64,000 nucleotides of DNA from assembly GCA_009839325.1 (NCBI GenBank), contig VXPW01000100.1, positions 20,804 through 84,803 of the forward strand, in the 5' to 3' direction. Position 1 is the stretch's first letter. Each line of letters starts with the position of its first letter. Shown here in pieces: positions 17,857 to 27,383 of this stretch. The DNA comes from Rhodospirillales bacterium. Lineage in GTDB: Bacteria > Pseudomonadota > Alphaproteobacteria > TMED109. Under the pieces are notes generated by a model. It was not told where the DNA came from. It did not search any database and saw only the letters and a list, made by a program, of their open reading frames with translations. The position numbers and the translations under genes were made by a program.

Positions 17857-19215
17857 GTGCCGATGGCCGAGGTTTTCCGAGCGGTACTGCGCACCGCCTC
17901 GCCGCCGGGCGTGGTGCTGCTGGGGGCGGTCGCCACGGCGCAGCTGGACTGGCAGGTCGCTTTCGCAGTTTGGGGCGCCACGCTCGTGCTCGGTGCCGGC
18001 GTTGCCCTTCTGGAGGTCCGCGATTCCCGTCGGCTGGTCCGGTGGGTCCGGGCCATGCGCGACGGGGATTCAGGAGCGCAGGCGGAGGTCTTCGGCGGAA
18101 GTCTTCGCGAGCTTTCCCGGCACCTCGGTCAACTGGAATCCGAGGTGGGCCGCATCCGGTCCGGTGTCGCCGACCGTGACCGGTTCCTCGACGGACTCCT
18201 GCTCGCGCTGCCGATGGCGGTGCTGACGCTGAATCCCGACGGCAGGGTGACCTTCGCCAATGCCGCCGCAGCGAAACTGTTCCAGAAGGTACCGCCTGGC
18301 CATGCGCTCCCCGAGCTCACCCGGGTGCCGATCTGCCTGCAGGCGTTCGATGCGGCCGGGCGAGAGCGTACGGTGCAAACGGTGCAGTGCCGCCTTCCGG
18401 CCCAGGATGGCAGTCTGTACCAGGTGTCCGTGCATCCGTTCGAGGCGGATGCCGGGCAAGTGCCGCGCCGCGTCATGGTGTGCCTGGAGCTTGCCGATTC
18501 CACGCCCCGCGAGACAGCCCGGACGACGTTCCTCGCCAACGCCAGCCACGAGTTCCGGACGCCGCTGACGGCGATTCTCGGCATGGTGGAGACGTTGCAG
18601 GGGCCAGGGCGCGACGACCCTGAAGTGCAGACCCTCTACCTGGACCGGCTCGGCAACCAGGCGAGCCGGATGGTGAAGCTGGTCGACGACATGATTCACC
18701 TGTCGGCGGTCGAGATGAGCGAGGCATTACCGCCCGACGGCAGGGTGGATCTGGTTCCGCTTGCCCGCGAGGTGACGGAGGACCTGACGTGGCAGGCCGC
18801 GGTCCGGTCGATGCGGGTCAGGGTGGAGGTGCCGACCGATCCGGTTGAAGTCACCGGCGATGTCGACCAACTGCGCCAGCTGCTGACCAACTTGCTCAGC
18901 AACGCGATCAAGCACGGCAGGGAGGGCGGGAGCGTTCGCGTCAAGGTGGGCCCGAAACCGGCCCGGATCACGGTGACCGATGACGGCGAAGGCATTCCGC
19001 CGGGCGAAACGGACCGCGTGTTCGAGCGGTTCTACCGATCCGCCCAGGCGCGCAACCGGCGCATCCCCGGCCACGGGCTCGGGCTCGCCATCGTGAAGCA
19101 CGTTGCCCGCCGACATGGGGCCACCCTTGATGTGCAGAGTGAGCCGGGCGTCGGTTGTGCGATCAGCGTGACATTCGAAGGCATGCCGCCGCCGCCCGAC
19201 CCGACTGTCACATAA
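17857..19215 (+). CDS. phoR: Phosphate regulon sensor histidine kinase PhoR
   Basis: 452 residues. Two short membrane helices (residues 16-52) with almost no periplasmic loop, as expected for PhoR, which senses phosphate through the Pst transporter and PhoU. A PAS-like domain at about 110-210 is followed by the dimerisation/phosphoacceptor helix with His231 in NASHEFRTPLTA and a HATPase domain from about 315 (NLLSNAIKHG, DDGEGIPPG, GHGLGLAIV). GTG 17857 has a GGGAG site 10 bases upstream; ATG 17863 is an alternative. Its partner phoB is at the far end of the same cluster. Confidence 0.93.
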   Translation: MPMAEVFRAVLRTASPPGVVLLGAVATAQLDWQVAFAVWGATLVLGAGVALLEVRDSRRLVRWVRAMRDGDSGAQAEVFGGSLRELSRHLGQLESEVGRIRSGVADRDRFLDGLLLALPMAVLTLNPDGRVTFANAAAAKLFQKVPPGHALPELTRVPICLQAFDAAGRERTVQTVQCRLPAQDGSLYQVSVHPFEADAGQVPRRVMVCLELADSTPRETARTTFLANASHEFRTPLTAILGMVETLQGPGRDDPEVQTLYLDRLGNQASRMVKLVDDMIHLSAVEMSEALPPDGRVDLVPLAREVTEDLTWQAAVRSMRVRVEVPTDPVEVTGDVDQLRQLLTNLLSNAIKHGREGGSVRVKVGPKPARITVTDDGEGIPPGETDRVFERFYRSAQARNRRIPGHGLGLAIVKHVARRHGATLDVQSEPGVGCAISVTFEGMPPPPDPTVT

Positions 19216-19222
19216 TCTTCGT
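19205..19222 (+). promoter_or_regulatory. Possible Pho-box half site upstream of pstS
   Basis: CTGTCAC at 19205-19211 matches one arm of the PhoB box (CTGTCAT, 4-base spacer, CTGTCAT). The second arm (TCTTCGT) matches poorly. It overlaps the end of phoR and is about 100 bases before pstS, where a PhoB site would be expected. Confidence 0.27.
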
Positions 19223-19316
19223 ACTCCATACACAATTGGTGACGACGGTATCTCGTACCAATGGCGGAAACGGAGCCGGCTCCGGCCCAGCATCCTCTTC
19301 GGGAGCATTCCGCACC

Positions 19317-20357
19317 ATGCACACTCGTCTCGTCGCCGCAGTTATCGTCGCGGGCGCCGTAGCCGGTCCCGCTCAGGCACGCGACCAGATCAACATCGTC
19401 GGATCCTCGACCGTCTATCCCTTCGCGACCGTGGTCGCGGAAAACTTCGGCCGGGGTTCGGACTTCAAGACCCCCAAGATCGAAGCCACCGGATCCGGGG
19501 GCGGCATGAAGCTCTTTTGCGCCGGCCTTGGAACCGACTATCCCGACATCGCCAACGCCTCTCGCCGCATGAAGAGCAGCGAGCTTGAGCAATGCCGCGC
19601 GAACGGAGTCCAGGACGTCGTCGAGATCAAGATCGGCTACGACGGCATCGTCATCGCCAACGCCAGGACCGCACCGGAGGCGCACTTCACGTTGCGCCAC
19701 CTTTTCCTTGCCCTGGCGAAGCAGGTACCGGAAGGCAATCAGGAAGGCGGCAAGCTGGTCAACAATCCGAACGAGACGTGGGCGGACGTCGACCCAGCCC
19801 TTCCCGACGTTGCCATCGAGGTCCTTGGCCCGCCGCCGACCTCCGGCACGCGCGACGCCTTCAACGAGCTTGCCGTCGAGGGCGGATGCAAGACGTTCCC
19901 GGGGCTGACGGCCATCAAGCAGGAAGACAAGAACCGCTACAAGGCGATTTGCCGGGGTATTCGAGAAGACGGGGCCTACATCGAGGCGGGCGAGAACGAC
20001 AATCTGATTGTGCAGAAGCTGGCCGAGAACCCCAACGCCTTAGGCGTCTTCGGCTTTTCGTTCCTCGACCAGAACCGTGACGCCGTGAAGGGCGCATCCA
20101 TCGACGGGGTGACCCCCGAGTTCGACGACATCGCGACGCGGGCCTATCCGGTGTCCCGGCCGCTCTACTTCTACGTGAAGAAAGCGCACGTCGACGTGAT
20201 CCCCGGAATTCGCGAGTACATTTCCGCCTTCACCAGCGATGACGCCTGGGGCGACGAGGGTTACCTGACGGACCGGGGCCTGATCCCTCTCCCGACCGAC
20301 GAGCGGACGAAGTTTGTCGACGATGCCGCTAATCTAACCCCGCTTGAGAGCCTCTGA
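19317..20357 (+). CDS. pstS: Phosphate ABC transporter, periplasmic binding protein
   Basis: 346 residues with a classical signal peptide (MHTRLVAAVIVAGAVAG, then AQA before the mature start). The mature N-terminus INIVGSSTVYPF contains the phosphate-binding SSTVYP loop. ATGSGGG near residue 57 and PPTSGTRDAF around residue 180 complete the binding cleft, as in the PstS subfamily found with long PstC and PstA proteins. First transporter gene; a strong hairpin follows it. Confidence 0.95.
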   Translation: MHTRLVAAVIVAGAVAGPAQARDQINIVGSSTVYPFATVVAENFGRGSDFKTPKIEATGSGGGMKLFCAGLGTDYPDIANASRRMKSSELEQCRANGVQDVVEIKIGYDGIVIANARTAPEAHFTLRHLFLALAKQVPEGNQEGGKLVNNPNETWADVDPALPDVAIEVLGPPPTSGTRDAFNELAVEGGCKTFPGLTAIKQEDKNRYKAICRGIREDGAYIEAGENDNLIVQKLAENPNALGVFGFSFLDQNRDAVKGASIDGVTPEFDDIATRAYPVSRPLYFYVKKAHVDVIPGIREYISAFTSDDAWGDEGYLTDRGLIPLPTDERTKFVDDAANLTPLESL

Positions 20358-20371
20358 TCGCAACCTGGACG

Positions 20372-20399
20372 GGGGCGGCCCAGGCTTTCGCGCCGCCCC
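20372..20399 (+). terminator. Hairpin between pstS and pstC (attenuator-like)
   Basis: Perfect 8-base inverted repeat GGGGCGGC (20372-20379) and GCCGCCCC (20392-20399) with a 12-base loop, followed by TTTCGCTT. It lies in the 53-base gap between pstS and pstC. Partial termination here, or protection of the upstream mRNA end, would give more binding protein than membrane components. Confidence 0.6.
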
Positions 20400-20410
20400 T
20401 TTCGCTTCCC

Positions 20411-21763
20411 ATGTTGTTGTCGTACCTCCCTCTCCTGATCATCGCGCTGTTCGGTGCCGGCGCGTTCTACGCCTCGCGCGCACGAATCAGCGCGGCGCCG
20501 CAGCGGTCGTTGCCGGGACTTCCGGGGCATTACGGTTGGTACGGGACGCTCTGGACGGTGGTGCCGGCAACCCTCGTCTACGCGGCATGGACCATCATCG
20601 ATGACCGGGTCATCCGTAATGTCGTCCTCTCCGACTTTCCGGACCTGTCGGGTGCGGCGGCGACGCTGCTCTACGTTTCGATCGAGAATGCCGCTGCGGG
20701 CGTGATGACCGACGACGTTCCGATGGCGTCGGTGGAACTGCTGCTACACCTTGAGAATCTCAGCGCAGCGGCGCGCTTCGCCCTGGTAACGGCGGTTTCC
20801 GTCCTCGGTTTTTTCTGGGGCTGGCGGCGGATTCGCCCGGAGCTGACGGCCCGCGATCGGGTCGAGACCGCGCTGCTCGTGGCGCTGTTCATTGCATCGA
20901 TCATCGCGATTCTGACGACCGTCGGGATCGTGCTGTCCCTGGTGGTCGAGACCTTCCGGTTCTTCCAGCTGGTCTCGCCGTTCGAGTTCTTCTTCGGCCT
21001 GGAATGGTCTCCGCAGATCGCGCTGCGTGAAGACCAGGTCGCCGCATCCGGTGCCTTCGGGGCTGTGCCGGTGTTCGCCGGCACCCTGCTGATCACGGTC
21101 ATCGCGATGCTGGTGGCCGGCCCGATCGGCCTGATGTCGGCAATCTATCTCGCGGAGTACGCCCACCCTCGCGTCCGAGCCGTGATCAAGCCGCTGCTCG
21201 AAATCCTCGCCGGGATCCCGACCGTCGTCTACGGGTTCTTCGCGGCGCTCGTCCTGGCGCCGAGCATGCGCAATCTGGGTGTGGACCTGGGGCTCACCAT
21301 CTCCTCGGAGAGCGCGCTGGCTGCAGGACTGATCATGGGCATCATGATCATCCCGTTTGTGTCATCCCTATCCGACGACATCATGACTGCCGTGCCGATG
21401 TCCCTCCGCGAGGGCTCTTACGGTCTCGGGGCCACGGCCTCGGAAACGATCAAACGCGTGATTCTGCCGGCGGCCACCCCGGGAATCGTCGGCGGCTTCA
21501 TGCTCGCGATCTCGCGCGCGATCGGCGAAACGATGATCGTGGTGATGGCGGCCGGTCTGGCGGCCAACCTGACGGCGAATCCGTTTGAGGCCGTAACGAC
21601 GGTAACGGTCCAGATTGCCACCCTGCTGGTCGGCGACCATGAGTTTGATTCGGAAAAGACCATGGCGGCGTTTGCACTGGGACTCACGCTGTTCATCGTG
21701 ACTCTGGCCCTCAACGTGGTCGCACTTCGGGTCGTCCAGAAATACAGCGAACGGTATGAGTAG
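20411..21763 (+). CDS. pstC: Phosphate ABC transporter permease PstC
   Basis: 450 residues, longer than the roughly 320 of the E. coli protein. The extra N-terminal part has membrane helices and a periplasmic segment, as in the PstC proteins that pair with DUF3333-containing PstA. The permease core holds the EAA-type loop SLREGSYGLGATASETIKRVILPAA, the contact with PstB. Ends 8 bases inside pstA, so the two are translationally coupled. Confidence 0.93.
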   Translation: MLLSYLPLLIIALFGAGAFYASRARISAAPQRSLPGLPGHYGWYGTLWTVVPATLVYAAWTIIDDRVIRNVVLSDFPDLSGAAATLLYVSIENAAAGVMTDDVPMASVELLLHLENLSAAARFALVTAVSVLGFFWGWRRIRPELTARDRVETALLVALFIASIIAILTTVGIVLSLVVETFRFFQLVSPFEFFFGLEWSPQIALREDQVAASGAFGAVPVFAGTLLITVIAMLVAGPIGLMSAIYLAEYAHPRVRAVIKPLLEILAGIPTVVYGFFAALVLAPSMRNLGVDLGLTISSESALAAGLIMGIMIIPFVSSLSDDIMTAVPMSLREGSYGLGATASETIKRVILPAATPGIVGGFMLAISRAIGETMIVVMAAGLAANLTANPFEAVTTVTVQIATLLVGDHEFDSEKTMAAFALGLTLFIVTLALNVVALRVVQKYSERYE

Positions 21764-23024
21764 CTACGCCGCCACGACGATCAGCTCCCAGGCAGCGGCC
21801 AACCGGTTGCTGCTACGGCGCAAGCGGGCCGAACGGCGGTTCCAGCTGTACGGGATTCTCGCGATCTCGGCGGCTTTGGGTTTCCTGGTCGTATTTCTCG
21901 CGAGCATCGTCAGCCGCGGCTACATGGGCTTCGTGCAGACCGAAGTGCGGCTGACGGTCGATTTCGACCAGGAGCTCATCGAAGCCGGAAGCTACCGGAA
22001 GATGCTGCGCACGAGTCTGTCGGAGTTGTTCCCCAACGCTGGCAGTTCGCGTGCGGAGCGCCGAACGCTGGCCCGATTGGTGAGCGCGGGCACGGTGTTT
22101 GTCTTGCGGGAGACGGTTGAGGCGGATCCCGCCATCATCGGGACTGTGGAGGACGTGTGGGTCCTGGCGTCGGACCCAGTCGACCAGTTCTACAAGGGGC
22201 GGATCGACGCCGCCCTGCCGGAAGAGGAGCGCCCCATCTCGGACGCCTCCCTGGCCCGCATCGCCGCGCTCGAGGCAGCCGGTCGCATCGACCTGCGTTT
22301 CAACCGCAGCTTCTTCACGCGGGGCGACAGCCGCAACCCGGAAGAAGCGGGAATCCTTGCCGCCATCGTCGGTTCTGCACTGGCGCTCTTGGTGACCGTA
22401 GTGCTCTCGTTCCCGGTTGGCGTGATGACGGCCGTATATCTGGAAGCGTTCGCTCCGAAGAACCGGATTACCCGGCTGATCGAAATCAACATCAACAATC
22501 TTGCTGCGGTACCTTCGATCGTCTTTGGGCTGCTAGGCCTCGCGGTGTTCCTGAACGTATTTGGACTGCCGAGGTCCGCCCCGATATCCGGCGGTCTCGT
22601 GCTGAGCCTGATGACGCTCCCCACCATCATCATCTCCTCGCGGGCAGCCATCCGGGCGGTGCCGCCGTCATTTGCCGAGGCGGCGATCGGGCTGGGCGCG
22701 AGCCGGGTGCAGGCCATCTTCCATCACGTGCTGCCGGCCGCGGCACCGGGCACGCTGACGGGAGCCATTATCGGTATGGCCCGGGCATTGGGAGAGACGG
22801 CCCCACTACTGATGATGGGGATGGTCGCCTTTGTCGTGGAAGTTCCGGGTGGATTCACTGACCCATCCACGGTGCTTCCGGCCCAGGTCTATCTCTGGGC
22901 TGACAGTCCGGAGCGCGGCTTCGCCGAAAAGACAGCTGCTGCGACTATTGTGCTTCTGGGTTTCCTGCTGGTGATGAACGGACTCGCGGTCTATCTCCGC
23001 CGAAAGTTCGAGAAGCAATGGTGA
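21756..23024 (+). CDS. pstA: Phosphate ABC transporter permease PstA
   Basis: 422 residues. After a first membrane helix (about residues 31-52), a region of about 150 residues (DUF3333-like, [14 protein letters not shown]) precedes the permease core of five or so helices. The EAA loop [20 protein letters not shown] is present. It overlaps pstC by 8 and pstB by 7 bases. Confidence 0.93.
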   Translation: MSSYAATTISSQAAANRLLLRRKRAERRFQLYGILAISAALGFLVVFLASIVSRGYMGFVQTEVRLTVDFDQELIEAGSYRKMLRTSLSELFPNAGSSRAERRTLARLVSAGTVFVLRETVEADPAIIGTVEDVWVLASDPVDQFYKGRIDAALPEEERPISDASLARIAALEAAGRIDLRFNRSFFTRGDSRNPEEAGILAAIVGSALALLVTVVLSFPVGVMTAVYLEAFAPKNRITRLIEININNLAAVPSIVFGLLGLAVFLNVFGLPRSAPISGGLVLSLMTLPTIIISSRAAIRAVPPSFAEAAIGLGASRVQAIFHHVLPAAAPGTLTGAIIGMARALGETAPLLMMGMVAFVVEVPGGFTDPSTVLPAQVYLWADSPERGFAEKTAAATIVLLGFLLVMNGLAVYLRRKFEKQW

Positions 23025-23803
23025 ACGTAAGCGCTCTCTCCGACCCGCAGCCAAAGCTGGTAGCGCGCGCGGTGTCGGTCTACTACGGCGGGAAGCAGGC
23101 ACTCTTCGATATCGACCTGGACATCATGTCACGCGAGGTCACCGCGTTTATCGGACCGTCCGGATGCGGCAAGTCAACCTTCCTCCGATGCTTTAACCGC
23201 ATGAATGATCTGATCGACGACTGCCGAAGCACCGGGAGCATGTTGCTCGACGGCAGCGACATCGCGGGCCCGGATGTCGATGTCGTCCAGTTGCGAATGC
23301 GCATCGGCATGGTGTTCCAGAAACCGAACCCGTTCCCCAAGTCCGTCTACGACAATGTGGCCTACGGTCCTCGTCTCCATGGCATGGCGCCGACGCGGGG
23401 CGACCTCGATGAAATCGTCGAAACCAGCCTGCGGCGAGCCGGGATCTGGGATGAGGTAAAAGACCGGGTCGACCAGCCGGGAACCAGCCTGTCGGGCGGT
23501 CAGCAGCAACGCCTCTGCATTGCTCGCGCAATCGCCGTGCGCCCGGATGTGCTGCTGATGGACGAGCCGTGTTCGGCGCTTGATCCGATCGCCACGGCGA
23601 CGATCGAGGAACTGATCGACGAGCTCAAGTCCGAGTACACGATCATCATCGTGACCCACAACATGCAACAGGCAGCCCGCGTCTCGCAAAAGACCGCCTT
23701 CCTGAATCTGGGCCGGTTGATCGAGTTCGACGAGACTCAAAAGATCTTCACCAATCCTTCCGAACCGTCGACCCAGGACTACATCACGGGTCGCTTCGGA
23801 TAG
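23018..23803 (+). CDS. pstB: Phosphate ABC transporter ATPase PstB
   Basis: 261 residues, standard length. Walker [11 protein letters not shown] (residues 45-54), Q-loop near [10 protein letters not shown], signature [14 protein letters not shown], Walker [14 protein letters not shown] and the switch His in VTHNMQQA. The [18 protein letters not shown] stretch after the Q-loop is a PstB hallmark. Couples ATP hydrolysis to phosphate import and, with PhoU, to PhoR signalling. Confidence 0.97.
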   Translation: MVNVSALSDPQPKLVARAVSVYYGGKQALFDIDLDIMSREVTAFIGPSGCGKSTFLRCFNRMNDLIDDCRSTGSMLLDGSDIAGPDVDVVQLRMRIGMVFQKPNPFPKSVYDNVAYGPRLHGMAPTRGDLDEIVETSLRRAGIWDEVKDRVDQPGTSLSGGQQQRLCIARAIAVRPDVLLMDEPCSALDPIATATIEELIDELKSEYTIIIVTHNMQQAARVSQKTAFLNLGRLIEFDETQKIFTNPSEPSTQDYITGRFG

Positions 23804-23818
23804 CTGCAGGAGCCGCGC

Positions 23819-24541
23819 ATGCCCGCCGAACATACGGTCAAAGCTTTCACCGAGGATCTCGACAAGATCGAGCGCAGCTTGCTCGAGATGGGCGGCTTGG
23901 TGGAGGCCCAGATTGCGCGCGCCGTCACGGCGGTCGCGCAACGCGACAGCGAGTCGGCCGCGCGGATCATCGAGCAGGATTCAGAGATCGACCGCTATGA
24001 GCAGGACGTCCAGGAGCAGGTCGAGCGGCTGTTTGCGCTCCGCCAGCCGGTCGCACAGGATCTGCGCATGACGATCTCCGCGATCCAGATCGCGGGCTAT
24101 CTGGAACGAGCCGGCGACCTCGCGGCCAGCATGGCGCGACGATCCATTGTCCTCTGCGAGACGAGGGAGGTGCCCGGGCTCTATGCGCTACCGAAACTGG
24201 GAGACGCCTCGCACACGATGCTCAAGGATGCGCTCGATGCATACCGCGACCGTAACATCGACCAGGCGAAGTCGATCCGGCATCGCGATCGGGAGCTGGA
24301 CGACATGTACGTCGCCCTGTGCCGGGAGCTCCTGACCCACATGCTCGAGGACCCGCACCGCATCACGCCGGGCGTCCACCTGCTGTTCGTGGCCAAGAAT
24401 CTCGAACGCATCGCCGATCACGCGACCAACATTGCCGAACTCGTGGACTACGTGACGACCGGGACTCGGGCGTCCGAGGACCGCCCCCGGGGGCGGGGCT
24501 TCCTCATGGAGGGCGCGCCGTCACCCGACGATCCGACATGA
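23819..24541 (+). CDS. phoU: Phosphate transport system regulator PhoU
   Basis: 240 residues forming two three-helix repeats. The family motifs are visible in both halves: EDSEIDRYEQDVQE-like acidic helix in the first (residues 50-64) and RDRELDDMYVALCRELL in the second; acidic residues in these helices bind metal clusters. Needed for repression of the Pho regulon when phosphate is plentiful. The stop overlaps the phoB start (ATGA). A 16-base perfect palindrome, CCGCCCCCGGGGGCGG, lies inside the coding sequence at 24481-24496. Confidence 0.94.
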   Translation: MPAEHTVKAFTEDLDKIERSLLEMGGLVEAQIARAVTAVAQRDSESAARIIEQDSEIDRYEQDVQEQVERLFALRQPVAQDLRMTISAIQIAGYLERAGDLAASMARRSIVLCETREVPGLYALPKLGDASHTMLKDALDAYRDRNIDQAKSIRHRDRELDDMYVALCRELLTHMLEDPHRITPGVHLLFVAKNLERIADHATNIAELVDYVTTGTRASEDRPRGRGFLMEGAPSPDDPT

Positions 24542-25236
24542 CCCACCGCGTTCTGGTCGTCGAGGACGACGACGAGATTCGTGACCTGATCCGTTACAAC
24601 CTGGTGGCCGGCGGCCTGGAAGTCGACGAAGCGGCCGACGGCGCCCAGGCGCTCGACATGCTTCGCAGGAACCTGCCGGATCTGGCAGTGATCGACTGGA
24701 TGCTGCCCACCGTTTCGGGCGTGGACATCTGCCGCGCGGTTCGGCGCGAGCCGTCAACCAGCAAGCTCCCGATCCTGATCCTCACCGCCCGCAAGACGGA
24801 AAAGGACATGTTGCAGGGGTTCTCCGGCGGCGCGGACGACTACATGGTTAAGCCGTTTTCGACGGCGGAGCTGCTGGCGCGTGTGCGCGCACTCCTGCGG
24901 CGCAACCGCCATGCTTCCGACGAGCACAAGGAATCGTACTTCTACCACGATCTCGAATTAAGCCCGGTGACCCATCGGGTCAGCCGGGCAGGACGGCGGG
25001 TGCATCTGGGGCCGACCGAATTCCGGCTGCTGCGCAAACTGATGGAGGCTCCGGAGCGCGTGTTTACGCGCCAGCAGCTGCTCGACTCGGTGTGGGGCGA
25101 AAATATCTATGTCGAGGAACGCACCGTCGACGTGCATATTCGACGCCTGCGAAAGGCCCTCAACGAAGGCGGGGGCCCCGACCTCATTCGGACCGTGTGG
25201 GCGACGGGGTACGCGCTGGACGTCGATAGCGCGTAG
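24538..25236 (+). CDS. phoB: Phosphate regulon response regulator PhoB
   Basis: 232 residues. Receiver domain with acidic pocket EDDDE (9-13), phospho-acceptor Asp53 in VIDWMLP, Thr in LTARK and Lys in VKPF. A winged-helix OmpR-type output domain follows (LGPTEFRLLRKLMEAPERVF, RTVDVHIRRLRKAL). Start ATG 24538 overlaps the phoU stop. Activates pst and other phosphate-starvation genes after phosphorylation by PhoR. Confidence 0.95.
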   Translation: MTHRVLVVEDDDEIRDLIRYNLVAGGLEVDEAADGAQALDMLRRNLPDLAVIDWMLPTVSGVDICRAVRREPSTSKLPILILTARKTEKDMLQGFSGGADDYMVKPFSTAELLARVRALLRRNRHASDEHKESYFYHDLELSPVTHRVSRAGRRVHLGPTEFRLLRKLMEAPERVFTRQQLLDSVWGENIYVEERTVDVHIRRLRKALNEGGGPDLIRTVWATGYALDVDSA

Positions 25237-25272
25237 CGAGGCTCCGCCGGAATTTCCGGGTCCCGGGGGAAA

Positions 25273-25290
25273 GGCGCTGCCACCGGCGCC
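25273..25290 (+). terminator. Possible terminator hairpin after phoB
   Basis: GGCGCTG, a 4-base loop CCAC and CGGCGCC form a 7-pair stem with one G-U pair, 36 bases after the phoB stop. No U-run follows, so Rho-independent function is doubtful. Confidence 0.3.
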
Positions 25291-25477
25291 TGTCTACGCG
25301 CGCCGCCGCCGTCAGGCCGCGATGCCGCCCGCCGGCGGAACCTGCCCCCCCGGCGCCTCCGCCGTTGCGGCGGGCTGCCCCGCAGCCGTTGCAATTCCGG
25401 CGACAAATTGGAATGGTGCGGTCCGCCTTTGACTTCGGTACGGCGTCTCCCAGCGTGTTGTTTCAGGAGGTCCGCAC

Positions 25478-26569
25478 ATGCGGAATGCAATCCTATTTGG
25501 CCTGGCGGGGATCGCCGTCGGCGTATTGATCACGTACTTCGCGGGTCGCGACGGCGAACCGGCCTCCCAGACGGAGGAAGCCGCGCCGCCGCCGGCGGTC
25601 GAGGACACCGTGCGCTGGAAGATGGCGAGCACGTTCGCCGGGTCACTCACGCAGCTCGGATCACTCGGCATTCGGGTCCAGGATCAGGTCGAAGCCGTCT
25701 CGGACGGCGCCGTCCAGATCAAGTTCTTCGACCCCGGCGCGCTGGTGCCGGCCCTCGAGATCTTCGATGCCGTGTCCAGCGGCGGGCTCGATGCCGGCTG
25801 GTCGACGCCGGGTTACTGGGCCGGGAAGGTGCCGGCGCTTCAGCTCTTCGCGGCGGTTCCGTTCGGTCCGCCCGCCAACGAGTACATGGCCTGGTTCTAC
25901 TTCGGCGGCGGCAAGGAGCTGTTCGAGGAGATCTATGCCCGGCACAACATCCGCGGCATCCTGTGCGGCGTGATTCCGCCGGAGGCGTCCGGCTGGTTCC
26001 GGCAGCCGATCGAGAGCGTCGATGACCTGCAGGGCCTGAAGATGCGCTTCTTCGGGCTGGGCGCCAAGGTGATGGACCGGGTCGGCGCCTCCACGCAGCT
26101 GCTGGCCGGCGGTGACATCTTTCCGGCTCTTGAACTGGGAACCATCGACGCAACCGAGTTCTCGATGCCGGCGATCGACCTGAACCTCGGCTTCTATCAG
26201 GTGGCCAAGCACTACTACTTCCCCGGCTGGCACCAGCAGTCCACGAACTTCGAGCTGATGATCAACATGGATCGCTGGAACGGTATTTCACCGCTCCGGC
26301 AGACGCAGATCGAAACGGTCTGCGGGGACAATTTCCGGCACTCGATCGCGGAAGGCGAGACCATCCAGATCGCGGCGCTCGAGGAACTGCAGCGCAAGGG
26401 CGTGACGATCCACACGTGGCCGGAAGCCATGCTGGCGACGTTCCGCTCCGCCTGGGAGGAAGTCGTGGCGGAGGAGGTCGCGGCGGATGCGGACTTCGCG
26501 CGCGTCTGGGAGTCGCTGACGACGTTCCGGGAGCGGTACAAGCTCTGGCGGGATCTCGGCTACCTCTAG
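25478..26569 (+). CDS. TRAP transporter solute-binding protein (DctP family), orphan
   Basis: 363 residues. The N-terminus (ILFGLAGIAVGVLITYFAG) looks like an uncleaved anchor or long signal segment followed by a Glu/Pro-rich spacer. The body is the DctP fold: VRWKMASTFAG, GALVPALEIFDAV, LKMRFFGLGAKVMDRVGAS with the conserved Arg that binds the substrate carboxylate, and DATEFSMPAIDLNLGFYQV, typical of the TakP-like subgroup binding 2-oxoacids. No DctQ or DctM membrane genes are in the window. The start has a strong AGGAGG site a few bases upstream. The stop is 6 bases from the convergent dioxygenase stop. Confidence 0.9.
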   Translation: MRNAILFGLAGIAVGVLITYFAGRDGEPASQTEEAAPPPAVEDTVRWKMASTFAGSLTQLGSLGIRVQDQVEAVSDGAVQIKFFDPGALVPALEIFDAVSSGGLDAGWSTPGYWAGKVPALQLFAAVPFGPPANEYMAWFYFGGGKELFEEIYARHNIRGILCGVIPPEASGWFRQPIESVDDLQGLKMRFFGLGAKVMDRVGASTQLLAGGDIFPALELGTIDATEFSMPAIDLNLGFYQVAKHYYFPGWHQQSTNFELMINMDRWNGISPLRQTQIETVCGDNFRHSIAEGETIQIAALEELQRKGVTIHTWPEAMLATFRSAWEEVVAEEVAADADFARVWESLTTFRERYKLWRDLGYL

Positions 26570-26575
26570 CCCGTA

Positions 26576-27373
26576 TCAGCGATCGGTCACGACGGTGTTC
26601 TGCCCGGAAACGTCGCGGCCGCGCACCAGGTACAGGTCCCGCTTCGCGAACTCGACGGTGCCGGATCGCTCTTCCAGGGCCTTGCCCAGCCGGCGGTCCC
26701 ACACCGACGTCGTCGGCATGTAGCGACAGACGAAGCCGGCCCGCCGCCGGCCCGACCGGTTCGGCGCGCTGCCGTGCGCCAGGAAGACGTCGTGAAAGGA
26801 GATCTGGCCGGCTTCGAGGACGATGTCGCGCGCGGTCGTGTAGTCGACCGACGGATCGCACAGTTCCTCGTTCAGGGTGATGTCCTCGCCCTCGCGCCGG
26901 TGATGCAGGAGGATGTGACGGTTGCGATGGGTGCCGGGGAGCACACGCAGGCAGCCGTTCTCCGGAGAGGCGTCGTCGATTGCGATCCAGGCCGAACAGC
27001 TGGCGAGCGGGCGAATGGGCCAGTACTCCCCGTCCTGGTGCCACGGCGTTTCCTTGCCCACGTTCGCGGGTTTTCCAAACACCGTGGAGCCCCAGAGCAG
27101 AAAATCAGGCCCAATCAGCTGCTCCACCATGTCAAGCACCTCGGGGATGCGGGCGAATTCCAGCCAGGCGTCGTCGCCTTCGAGCCCCTGCGTGCCGGCC
27201 TTCCGGAGGTGCGGGCAGAACATGTTGTCAGTGGTCATGTGGCCGTTGGCGTCGACAAGCTTGTCGAGCGCGCTGCGCATCGCTTCGATGGTCTCGGCAG
27301 GCAAGCGCCAATCGGCGGTGACGTGGCCGTCGCGCCCGTAGGCTTCCACCTGCGCATCTGAAAGTCGTGCCAT
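26576..27373 (-). CDS. Phytanoyl-CoA dioxygenase (PhyH) family protein
   Basis: 265 residues, a probable Fe(II)/2-oxoglutarate-dependent oxygenase. The metal triad is visible: His112 and Asp114 in WHQDGEYW, and His200 in LAHGSAPNRSGRRR, with an Arg about ten residues later to bind 2-oxoglutarate. LRVLPGTHRNRH is another family marker. The natural substrate is unknown; the family hydroxylates many small molecules. Strong GGAGG site before the ATG, itself preceded by a perfect 14-base palindrome (27384-27397). Confidence 0.9.
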   Translation of the reverse strand: MARLSDAQVEAYGRDGHVTADWRLPAETIEAMRSALDKLVDANGHMTTDNMFCPHLRKAGTQGLEGDDAWLEFARIPEVLDMVEQLIGPDFLLWGSTVFGKPANVGKETPWHQDGEYWPIRPLASCSAWIAIDDASPENGCLRVLPGTHRNRHILLHHRREGEDITLNEELCDPSVDYTTARDIVLEAGQISFHDVFLAHGSAPNRSGRRRAGFVCRYMPTTSVWDRRLGKALEERSGTVEFAKRDLYLVRGRDVSGQNTVVTDR

Positions 27374-27383
27374 GGCCCCCTCC

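Noticed and set aside
24481..24496. Perfect 16-base palindrome CCGCCCCCGGGGGCGG inside phoU as a terminator
   Set aside because: It lies within coding sequence, has no loop or U-run, and phoB is translationally coupled just after it.
25429..25461. TTGACT as a -35 element for the TRAP binding protein gene
   Set aside because: No acceptable -10 at 16-18 bases.
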